In this document: positions 48,411-55,227 of the stretch, in pieces
Position numbering within the stretch: position 1 is the first letter of the stretch
How the letters are laid out: each line of letters begins with the position of its first letter
Made by a program: the position numbers and the translations under genes
NCBI GenBank assembly: GCA_964534125.1
Contig: CAZHOJ010000010.1
Span: forward strand, 1-64,000
DNA: 64,000 bases
DNA from: 2-02-FULL-55-14 sp964534125
GTDB lineage: Bacteria; Bacteroidota; Ignavibacteria; UBA10030
Direction of reading: 5' to 3'
The notes under the pieces: model-generated
Told to the model about the DNA's origin: nothing
The model's database searches: none
Seen by the model: only the letters and a program-made list of their open reading frames with translations

Positions 48411-48658
48411 GACACCTCCGTCCGATGTTCTCCATCGGTCTGCTGTGGCAGGGATTCCTTCTTCCGCGACGGGCCGGGATATGCCAGCAGTCCGACGAAC
48501 ATGCCATAGGCCGTGCTCGTCCAGGGATTGCCCGTTATAGGACACCCGCCGTCGCACCCGATCGTGATATAATAGAGATACCCGAGTCCGGCTCCAGCCG
48601 CTCCGAACAGGAGGCGCATCCTCCACCCCAGCTTCCAGTATTCGATCATGTTCTTCAT
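48407..48658 (-). CDS. DUF6132 family small membrane protein
   Basis: An 83-residue protein with two hydrophobic segments around the motif TIGCDGGCPITGNPWTSTAYG; the two Cys in that motif define this family. The start is the ATG at 48658, overlapping the rhodanese stop (TGATG). Members occur beside rhodanese and thioredoxin genes and are suspected to move sulfur compounds through the membrane. The C-terminal tail is charged and cytoplasmic. Confidence 0.82.
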   Translation of the reverse strand: MKNMIEYWKLGWRMRLLFGAAGAGLGYLYYITIGCDGGCPITGNPWTSTAYGMFVGLLAYPGPSRKKESLPQQTDGEHRTEVS

Positions 48659-49020
48659 CACCCGATGCCTCCTTCAAGATTCCCGACCTGAAATCCGAGC
48701 TTCCGGGCACGCGCTGCTGCTGCAATGCTCCTGGAACCGGTCGCACAGTAGAAGATCACCTGCTTGTTCTTATGCCGCTCGAGCTTCGTCGACACATTGG
48801 TCAGGTCGCTCATCGGCACATGCATCGACCCGCCGATGGACCTCTTCGACCTCTCAGCCGCGGTCCTGACATCGACAAGCACCGCCAGCCCTGACTGTAC
48901 CAGCGCCTCAGCTTCCTCGCGCGTCACCTGAGGAATGCTCCTGTGGATCATCTTCCTTCGGAGCCAGAGGAGGAGCATCAGGCCTATAAAGACATACAAT
49001 ACGATCTGTCCGGTGTCCAC
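48658..49020 (-). CDS. Membrane-anchored rhodanese, GTG start
   Basis: About 120 residues. An N-terminal membrane segment (IVLYVFIGLMLLLWL) is followed by a rhodanese domain with VLVDVRTAAE and active-site loop FYCATGSRSIAA holding the catalytic Cys. The GTG at 49020 gives the anchor at the very N-terminus; longer starts add unlikely sequence. It is the first gene of the set rhodanese-DUF6132-DUF302-thioredoxin and overlaps the DUF6132 gene. Confidence 0.85.
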   Translation of the reverse strand: MDTGQIVLYVFIGLMLLLWLRRKMIHRSIPQVTREEAEALVQSGLAVLVDVRTAAERSKRSIGGSMHVPMSDLTNVSTKLERHKNKQVIFYCATGSRSIAAAARARKLGFQVGNLEGGIG

Positions 49021-49229
49021 GCGAGTTCCAGGATGTTTGTGATCCCCTGTATGATGCACCGGGGCTGGAAAGGATTCAACAGAAAGGCGAGGAGCAGAGC
49101 GTGACGCAGTGCCGGATTTCCGGCACAAACGGCCTTCCGGGCCATGTGGAGAGGCCCGGCCAGGATCTGGGCCCGGGCCGCGCGTCTCTCACAGAGGGGC
49201 AAGCCCAGGGCGCGAGCAGCTCCTGCCGT

Positions 49230-49568
49230 TCAGCGCGACCGGCGTCGCTTGGGAGCTGTTGCCTCCTCCACCCACTGGAGGGCGGACAGAGCAGCTGGAA
49301 GCCCGATCGTCGGGAGAGCCAGCAGCGCAACATGTTCGAGCTGGTCCGTCGTGATGCCTGCATCCAGCGCTTTCCGAATGTGTGCGAAGGCTCCCGCCTT
49401 CTGCCTCATACCGACCGACACGGCGAACTTAACGAGCGCACGGTCTCTGTTGCCGAGCGGCCCCGCAGCGTTGACCTCGACACGCAGGCCTTCATATGAC
49501 GCTGCGATCTCCGGATATGCTTTCGCAAAGGCTGTGAACCGCTTTGAGGGAACGGAACGTTTTTTCAT
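49230..49568 (-). CDS. Carboxymuconolactone decarboxylase/AhpD-like protein without CXXC
   Basis: A 112-residue small helical protein of the AhpD/CMD fold. The segment RDRALVKFAVSVGMRQKAG-AFAHIRKALDAG (two adjacent pieces) matches the core helices and keeps the conserved His, but the CXXC pair of peroxidase-coupled members is missing. It may act as a decarboxylase-like or binding protein. It is about 210 bp upstream of the rhodanese gene in the same direction. Confidence 0.85.
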   Translation of the reverse strand: MKKRSVPSKRFTAFAKAYPEIAASYEGLRVEVNAAGPLGNRDRALVKFAVSVGMRQKAGAFAHIRKALDAGITTDQLEHVALLALPTIGLPAALSALQWVEEATAPKRRRSR

Positions 49569-49706
49569 GGGGGACTCCGGATGAAGGAGCTGAGGATGAC
49601 ATACGGAACGTACCCTCCAATTCGGTACGGTTCAAGAGCCCGGCCTCCCCCCTACGACGGCCTTTCTTTCATTTCCCCGAATCCTTCCGTATCGTGAGGG
49701 CATCGT

Positions 49707-50321
49707 ATGAACACAGCGGGATCCGTTCCGACATATGATTCGCCCGAGGTCCGACATCTCATCGCAGGGGCGAAAAAGGGGGATCAGGCGGCCTTCACGA
49801 AGCTCGTGCAGGTCCATGAGGACCTTGTCTACAAGTATGCCTACAAGCTCTGCCGTGACAAGGACAAAGCGGAAGAGGCTTTTCAGGACACGTTCGTCAA
49901 TGTGTACAAGCGGCTGAAGCAGTTCGACGGACGGGCGAAGTTCTCAAGCTGGCTGTACACCATCGTCTCGAACAACTGCCTGATGAAGCTCAGGCGCTCG
50001 AAGCTCGCGAAAGCCTCCGTCAGCATCGATCATGATCACGACGACCACCATGAGCACCACGCTGACGGACAATCCATCCCGCACTGGAAAGAGACACCGC
50101 TCGACGATGTCCTCCGGGGGGAGATCCGATCAGCCCTGGACGAGTCGATCTCCAAGCTGCCTCCGGCCTATCGTGCGGTCTTTCTCCTTCGGGACGTGGA
50201 AGACCGGTCCGCAAAGGAAACAGCGAAGATCCTGGGACTCACGCTCGCCGCAGTGAAGTCACGGCTGCATCGGGCCCGCGCCTTTCTCCGGGATGAACTG
50301 ACACCATACATGTCACGATGA
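49707..50321 (+). CDS. ECF RNA polymerase sigma factor with His-rich linker
   Basis: A 204-residue extracytoplasmic-function sigma factor. Sigma2 (about 20-95) holds the DTFVNVYKRLKQFDGRAKFSSWLY core, described here as two joined motifs. Sigma4 (about 140-195) has LPPAYRAVFLLRDVEDRS and TAAKIL-type HTH ending AAVKSRLHRARAFLR. Between them lies an unusual His/Asp-rich linker, DHDHDDHHEHHADG. Its stop overlaps the anti-sigma start by four bases. The linker could bind metal and make the sigma factor itself a sensor (inference). Its promoter lies in the 138-bp gap facing the AhpD-like gene. Confidence 0.93.
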   Translation: MNTAGSVPTYDSPEVRHLIAGAKKGDQAAFTKLVQVHEDLVYKYAYKLCRDKDKAEEAFQDTFVNVYKRLKQFDGRAKFSSWLYTIVSNNCLMKLRRSKLAKASVSIDHDHDDHHEHHADGQSIPHWKETPLDDVLRGEIRSALDESISKLPPAYRAVFLLRDVEDRSAKETAKILGLTLAAVKSRLHRARAFLRDELTPYMSR

Positions 50322-50563
50322 AAAAACCCAAGCTCATACGATGCATAGAGGTCGCAGATCATATCTGCGAGAACCTCGACTCGGACCTGCACCAGAAGAA
50401 GTGCCGGGAGATACAGGAGCATATCAGGAAGTGCCCCAACTGCTATGCGTATCTCGACAGCATGAAGAAGACGGTCCATCTGTACAAGATCGAGAGGACA
50501 CCGGCCGTTCCGAAGCGGCTTCGGTCGCAGCTCTTTGCGGTACTGAATCTCAGGGAGACCTGA
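50318..50563 (+). CDS. Zinc-binding anti-sigma factor (ZAS/zf-HC2), soluble
   Basis: An 81-residue protein with the zinc anti-sigma motif H-x3-C-x2-C in EIQEHIRKCPNC and an upstream His/Cys (LHQKKC). It is expected to bind and hold the sigma factor, with which it overlaps by four bases. There is no membrane segment, so it would sense a cytoplasmic signal, typically a thiol oxidant or zinc release as in RsrA-type proteins. Confidence 0.87.
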   Translation: MKKPKLIRCIEVADHICENLDSDLHQKKCREIQEHIRKCPNCYAYLDSMKKTVHLYKIERTPAVPKRLRSQLFAVLNLRET

Positions 50564-50605
50564 GACGGTCCGACCGGGGAAGTCCTCCTCCGCCCGGCAG
50601 GGCAT

Positions 50606-51181
50606 ATGAACCATCCTTCACCCACTGACCAGCATTCCCTCCCCCCGCTCTTCCGCATCGTGTTCAGAGTGCGCCTGGCGCTCCTGTTCGTTGCGCTCTT
50701 GTCGAACATCCTTATCCTCACGCAGTTCGTGGATGTCGTCACGGGCGTCATCGTTTTCGGCGCCGCCGTCCTGGCCTATGCGATCCTGACGATCCTGTTC
50801 TGGAAGTGCCCGCACTGCAGGAAGTACCCCGGCAATGCTGTCATGCCGGACTACTGCGAAAAATGCGGCACGACGATCTTCGGCATCGACGCACAGGTGC
50901 CAGCGCGTGAGACGGGAACAGAGAAGCCGGTCCTCCCCCTCCGCTACCTCGTAGTGGGGCGCGGCCTCTACGGTACGATGCTTCTACTATACTTCGTCAT
51001 CTTCGCATCGCAGCAGGCCGAGTCACCATTCGTCTTCTGGGCCGGTGCACTGACCTTTCTCGGCTTCGGTGCCTGGTTGGAATGGCGCTGGTGGCGATGC
51101 CCTCGATGCGGCGGATACCTCAAGCGGTCGCTCTGGCCCGGACGGACCTGCATCAAATGCGGCTCTCCGCTCGAGTATTGA
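50606..51181 (+). CDS. Membrane protein with two zinc ribbons
   Basis: A 191-residue protein with four hydrophobic segments in two pairs, each pair followed by a zinc-ribbon-like Cys motif: CPHCRKYPGN with CEKCG, and CPRCGGYLKR with CIKCG. The two halves look like an internal duplication. The ribbon of the next gene (CANCGKYMGV with CKRC) is a third copy. Family not recognised. It lies 42 bp after the anti-sigma gene and may be a target or part of that system. Confidence 0.75.
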   Translation: MNHPSPTDQHSLPPLFRIVFRVRLALLFVALLSNILILTQFVDVVTGVIVFGAAVLAYAILTILFWKCPHCRKYPGNAVMPDYCEKCGTTIFGIDAQVPARETGTEKPVLPLRYLVVGRGLYGTMLLLYFVIFASQQAESPFVFWAGALTFLGFGAWLEWRWWRCPRCGGYLKRSLWPGRTCIKCGSPLEY

Positions 51182-51220
51182 ACCGGTTCTCTTGATTCTT
51201 CAGCGGGCATTGTCAATCTT

Positions 51221-51664
51221 ATGTGGATTGATATGCTGTTCGGCAAGAAAAAAGGGAAAGTCCCGGCAGGACGCGGTGTGCCTCCGGGCATGCGCGGACC
51301 CGGACCGGGAGTGCCTCCCCGTCCAGGCGTTTCGCCGCGCCCCGGACAGCCACCTCCCGCACCAGCTACCGACAGATACGCTTCGCGACTGGTCAAAGGG
51401 CCGCCGAAGCAGAAGGAGAAGAAGACCGGGAACCTGGTCTTCCGGCTGATCTTCTTCATCGGGTTCATCACCACGACCCTGGTCCTCGGGCCCAACTATG
51501 CTCTCCGCGGACCGCTCATTTCCTTCGGCCTCATCGGCCTGATGTTCGTCGGTGTGATCCTCATCGACAGGGTCATGTGGCGATGCGCCAACTGCGGCAA
51601 GTACATGGGCGTTCTCCCCTGGCCCGGCCAGCGATGCAAACGATGCCGCGTGAAGTTCTTCTGA
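51221..51664 (+). CDS. Membrane protein with one zinc ribbon
   Basis: A 147-residue protein: a Pro/Gly/Arg-rich N-terminus (about 12-48), two hydrophobic segments (about 70-115) and a C-terminal ribbon CANCGKYMGVLPWPGQRCKRC (21 residues described as two CXXC pairs). It is half the size of the upstream protein and clearly related to its C-terminal half. A slightly later ATG at 51233 is equally possible. Function unknown. Confidence 0.7.
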   Translation: MWIDMLFGKKKGKVPAGRGVPPGMRGPGPGVPPRPGVSPRPGQPPPAPATDRYASRLVKGPPKQKEKKTGNLVFRLIFFIGFITTTLVLGPNYALRGPLISFGLIGLMFVGVILIDRVMWRCANCGKYMGVLPWPGQRCKRCRVKFF

Positions 51665-51700
51665 GCCCGAATTCTATCCCCGCCGCAAGCCCGGAACACT

Positions 51701-53404
51701 GTGTCAGCTGACCAATCCAATATCCGCCTCAATCTGTTCTTCGAGACCCTCAGCGCCGGGGAGGTCGAAACGATCCGTCCCCTGCTCATCGAGCGCACGT
51801 GGGACGCCGGCGAGACCATCCTCGACGCCGACGACCAGCACGAAGGGCTTTTTCTCATCGCCGAAGGCCGCGTGAAAATGTGCAAGCCGATCGACGGGCA
51901 CGAGGAACTGCTCATCGGCGTGCGGCACAAGGGGGATTTCTTCGGAGAGCTGGAGATCATCGACGGACGGCCCCGGAGCTCCTGTGCCGTCGCGGTCGAC
52001 AGGGTCACGACCTTCGAACTGCCGCGGGAGCACTTCGAGCGCCTCGTTGAACAGCATCCGTCGCTCGCACACCACCTTCTGCAGGTGATGAGCGTCCGGC
52101 TTCGCGTGCTGAACCACCACTTCCTCCACCAGATGGCCCGGCTGTCCCGCCGGAACGCCGCCGAAGTGAACCGGATGCGGAAGGTCAACGAAGCGGCACA
52201 GATGGTGAACTCGACGCTGGACCTCGACCGGCTGCTGCGCATCATCCTCGACGCCGCACTGCAGATCGTGGAAGCGGAGAACGGGACGCTGTATCTCGTG
52301 GACCACGAAAAGGGTGAGCTTTGGTCGAAGGTCCTGCGGGGTTCCGAACTTGTCGAGATCCGGCTCCCTGTCGGACGGGGCATTGCCGGCTTCGTCGCGG
52401 CCTCGGGTGAGACTGTTCGCATCGACGACGCCTACCTCGATCCCCGGTTCAATCCCGAGTTCGATACACGGACAGGATTCCGGACCCGAAGCATGCTGAC
52501 GATGCCGATCAAGAACAAAGAGGGGCGCATCGTCGGCGTCCTGCAGCTGCTGAACAAGGAAGAGGGACGGTTCACCATCGAGGACGAAGAGGTGATCAAC
52601 GCTCTGTCGGTGCACAGCGCCCTGGCGCTCGAGAATGCGCGGCTGTACACGCTGGAGAAGCAGTCCATAGCGCTTGAAAAAGAGCTGAACGCTGCCCAGA
52701 ACGTCCAGATGAGCCTGCTGCCGCAGACCCATCCTTCGATACCGGGCTATGAGATCTACGGAACGTCAACTGCTGCGACGTGGGTCGGGGGGGACTACTA
52801 CGATTACATCAGTATCGACGACGGCCGGCTTGCGATCTGTTGCGGCGACGTGACGGGCAAGGGGCTCCCCGCGGCACTTCTCATGGCGAACCTTCAGGCC
52901 ATCCTTCGGAGTCAGCGGATGGTCGGCCCAACCCCGCGGCGCATCATGAGCAGAGTGAACAAGCTCCTGCGTCAGAGCATCTCTGAAGGCAAATTCGTCA
53001 CGCTTTTCTATGGCATCCTCGACGCCGAGAAGCACTGGCTCGTCTTCACGAATGCTGGTCATGAGAATCCTTACCTCCTGAGAAATGACGGCAGCATTCA
53101 GCTCCTCCAGTCCGGAGGGACCGTCCTTGGCATTCTCGATGACCTTTTCTTCGAAGAGGGAGCTGTCCAGATCGAAGCGGGTGAGACGGTCGTCATGTAC
53201 TCCGATGGGGTCACAGAGGCGGCGAACAGCGCGAACGAACTGTTCGGACTGGACCGCCTCACGGACGTCGTACGCCGGAATCAGGGAACGACGGCACAGG
53301 GAATGGCGTCCTCTATAATAGACGCGGTCAAGGATTTCGCCGGACCGGTCCCGATGCGGGACGATCTGACCATCGTGGTGATCCACCGGAAGCCTGACGC
53401 GTAG
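51701..53404 (+). CDS. cNMP-GAF-SpoIIE phosphatase, GTG start
   Basis: A 567-residue signalling protein. A cyclic-nucleotide-binding fold (about 10-130) with FFGELEIIDGRPRSSCAVA is followed by a helix, a GAF domain (about 165-315) and a PP2C/SpoIIE phosphatase (about 345-560) with GGDYYDYISID, CGDVTGKGLPAALLMA, MYSDGVTEA and DDLTIVVI metal-site motifs. It probably dephosphorylates an anti-sigma antagonist or similar protein. The GTG at 51701 fits the family start. It follows the zinc-ribbon gene by 36 bp; a link with the ECF sigma system is possible but not shown. Confidence 0.94.
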   Translation: MSADQSNIRLNLFFETLSAGEVETIRPLLIERTWDAGETILDADDQHEGLFLIAEGRVKMCKPIDGHEELLIGVRHKGDFFGELEIIDGRPRSSCAVAVDRVTTFELPREHFERLVEQHPSLAHHLLQVMSVRLRVLNHHFLHQMARLSRRNAAEVNRMRKVNEAAQMVNSTLDLDRLLRIILDAALQIVEAENGTLYLVDHEKGELWSKVLRGSELVEIRLPVGRGIAGFVAASGETVRIDDAYLDPRFNPEFDTRTGFRTRSMLTMPIKNKEGRIVGVLQLLNKEEGRFTIEDEEVINALSVHSALALENARLYTLEKQSIALEKELNAAQNVQMSLLPQTHPSIPGYEIYGTSTAATWVGGDYYDYISIDDGRLAICCGDVTGKGLPAALLMANLQAILRSQRMVGPTPRRIMSRVNKLLRQSISEGKFVTLFYGILDAEKHWLVFTNAGHENPYLLRNDGSIQLLQSGGTVLGILDDLFFEEGAVQIEAGETVVMYSDGVTEAANSANELFGLDRLTDVVRRNQGTTAQGMASSIIDAVKDFAGPVPMRDDLTIVVIHRKPDA

Positions 53405-53448
53405 CAGACCTCCCGACAGACCCACCCACCTATACACCCCGGATAGCT

Positions 53449-54231
53449 ATGGCATTGGCAGTCATCACCGGCGCATCCTCCGGCATCGGGAGGGACCTCG
53501 CATGGATCTGCGCGCGTGCGGGGTATAATACTCTTCTCGTCGCGCGTTCGGAAGATGCTCTCCGGGCCCTCGCGGCACAGATCAGCACAGAAACGGGCAC
53601 CACCTCGACGCCGTTGCGGGCCGACCTGAGCGACCGTGCCTCGGCGGATAGTGTGGCCGACGCCGCACTCTCGAGCCGGGACAGTATCGAGATCCTCGTG
53701 AACAATGCAGGGTATGGCGACCTTGCCCCCTTTGCGGATGCGTCCTGGGAGAAACTGAGCAGCATCATCGATATTCACGTCTGGAGCGTGCTTCGTCTGA
53801 CCTACCGGCTGGCTCCATCCCTGTGTCATAGCGAACGAGGAAAGATCATGAACGTCGCATCGACCGCCGGGTTCCAGCCCGTCCCCTATTTTGCCACGTA
53901 TGCTTCGGCGAAATCATTCCTTATCAGGTTCAGCGTCGCCCTGGACCACGAGCTTCGCGGGAAGGGCACGTCCGTCACCGTCCTGTGCCCGGGCTCAACA
54001 GCTACAGGATTTCATGCGGCCAGCGGAACCGGCAGCGCGCTCGTCGACCATCTCGATATGGCGAACAGCATGAAGGTGGCGCAGGCGGGTTTCAACGGAA
54101 TGATGATAGGAAAGCGTATCGTTGTGCCGGGCCTGTTCAACAAGATCGGCCACGTGGGGGTGCGCTTCTTCCCGGACACGTTCATCGCACGCCTCGCGGC
54201 ATTGGCGATGCGACCGCGGAAGAAGGTCTGA
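53449..54231 (+). CDS. Short-chain dehydrogenase/reductase
   Basis: A 260-residue SDR oxidoreductase: TGASSGIG cofactor motif, RAD-type Asp in LRADLSD, NNAGYGD, catalytic Ser in MNVASTAGF and Tyr/Lys in YASAKSFL. The ARS start of the second strand (VARSEDALRAL) suggests NADP preference. It is of the DltE/YqjQ-like group with a longer C-terminal tail; the substrate is unknown. It follows the phosphatase gene by 44 bp. Confidence 0.92.
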   Translation: MALAVITGASSGIGRDLAWICARAGYNTLLVARSEDALRALAAQISTETGTTSTPLRADLSDRASADSVADAALSSRDSIEILVNNAGYGDLAPFADASWEKLSSIIDIHVWSVLRLTYRLAPSLCHSERGKIMNVASTAGFQPVPYFATYASAKSFLIRFSVALDHELRGKGTSVTVLCPGSTATGFHAASGTGSALVDHLDMANSMKVAQAGFNGMMIGKRIVVPGLFNKIGHVGVRFFPDTFIARLAALAMRPRKKV

Positions 54232-54338
54232 AGCGACGACCGGCTGGAAGCCATCTCAGATGCCCCATCCCACCGTGGTTCCTCTGCGAGATATGCTTCG
54301 CATAGGCTTCTCACCGTGAAGTGCGAATGAAATAGCTC
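54232..54338 (+). other. Gap between the SDR gene and a repeat element
   Basis: About 107 bp with no gene or clear terminator; the rest of the 300-bp gap to cutC is occupied by the MITE-like element at 54339. Confidence 0.5.
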
Positions 54339-54535
54339 CTAGCAGGCTGCGGAAAAAGTCAGCCACGTAGGTTTCGCGCAGCGCTCGCAGCGGGAGCAGC
54401 GAACGCAACGATCAAAATATCATCAAAAACTGTGGCGTGCGTGGCATATTTGACATTCCCTGAGCGTCGCGGTCGTTGCCTGCCTCGCCTGACGCGAGTC
54501 AGGCGGGCGCGAAATGTTTTTCCGCAAGCTCCTAG
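54339..54535. mobile_element. MITE-like element, 197 bp, overlapping the cutC stop
   Basis: Ends are CTAGCAGGCTGCGGAAAAA and, inverted, TTTTTCCGCAAGCTCCTAG. They match the ends of 41875-42042. The interior is rich in CGCAGCG/GAACGCAACG words; an inner inverted pair (GCCTGCCTCGCCTGACGC-type) lies near 54480-54512. No ORF. The right CTAG overlaps the cutC stop codon (54532-54534). Confidence 0.75.
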
Positions 54536-55203
54536 AGAAGATGCGCGATGCCGGCAATGAGGGTCACCCGCGCCGCATCGATCGCTCCCTCATCATCCCT
54601 GCAGGATGAGTGGATCTCACGGGCACCCGTATCATGCAGGATCCGCTCCGCATTCGACTCCCGCACTCCTCCTCCCGGCAGGACCACTAATCTCTCTCCG
54701 GCACGAACGACCAGTCGGTGAAGCACATCCGTTCCCTCCTCGGCAGTCTGAGCACCTCCGGAGGTCAGGATCCTGCGGATACCAAGCCTGACGAGCGTCT
54801 CGAGTCCGGCCATGGGATCGGGCAGAGCATCGAACGCTCTGTGAAATGTGCACGGCAGGCCTTCAGCAGCACGCACGGCTTCCGCAGCGAAGGGCTCGTC
54901 TATGTCTCCATCCGGCAGCAGCGCCCCGAACACAAATCCGTCTGCTCCCTTCTCTCTGAAGAGAGCGATCGTTTTCGTCATCGCGCTCTTCTCATGGTGT
55001 GAATAGACGAACGACCCTCCCCGTTCCCTCACCATCACGAACAGCGGTTTGCGTGTCGATGACCGAAGGCGCGTGAAGGCGGCCATCTCCGGTGTCAGGC
55101 CTCCCTCGGTCAGCGCTGCGCAGACCTCCAGCCGGTCAGCTCCGTTCTCCAGAGCGATCAGCCCATCCCTGTCGGTATCAATCGCAACCTCAAGCAGTGC
55201 CAT
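54532..55203 (-). CDS. cutC: Copper homeostasis protein CutC
   Basis: A 223-residue CutC TIM-barrel protein. Marks are LEVAIDTDRDGLIALENGADRLEVCAAL (read in parts), the GGLTPEMA segment, the MVRERGGSFVYS strand with DGFVFGAL, the FHRAFDALPDP motif and RILTSGGA. The role in copper handling is reported for E. coli but not firmly established. The C-terminus ends within a repeat element: the stop TAG is the CTAG of the MITE end, so the original end of the gene may have been altered. Confidence 0.93.
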   Translation of the reverse strand: MALLEVAIDTDRDGLIALENGADRLEVCAALTEGGLTPEMAAFTRLRSSTRKPLFVMVRERGGSFVYSHHEKSAMTKTIALFREKGADGFVFGALLPDGDIDEPFAAEAVRAAEGLPCTFHRAFDALPDPMAGLETLVRLGIRRILTSGGAQTAEEGTDVLHRLVVRAGERLVVLPGGGVRESNAERILHDTGAREIHSSCRDDEGAIDAARVTLIAGIAHLL

Positions 55204-55227
55204 CGTGTCTCCCTCTGGGAACAGGCA

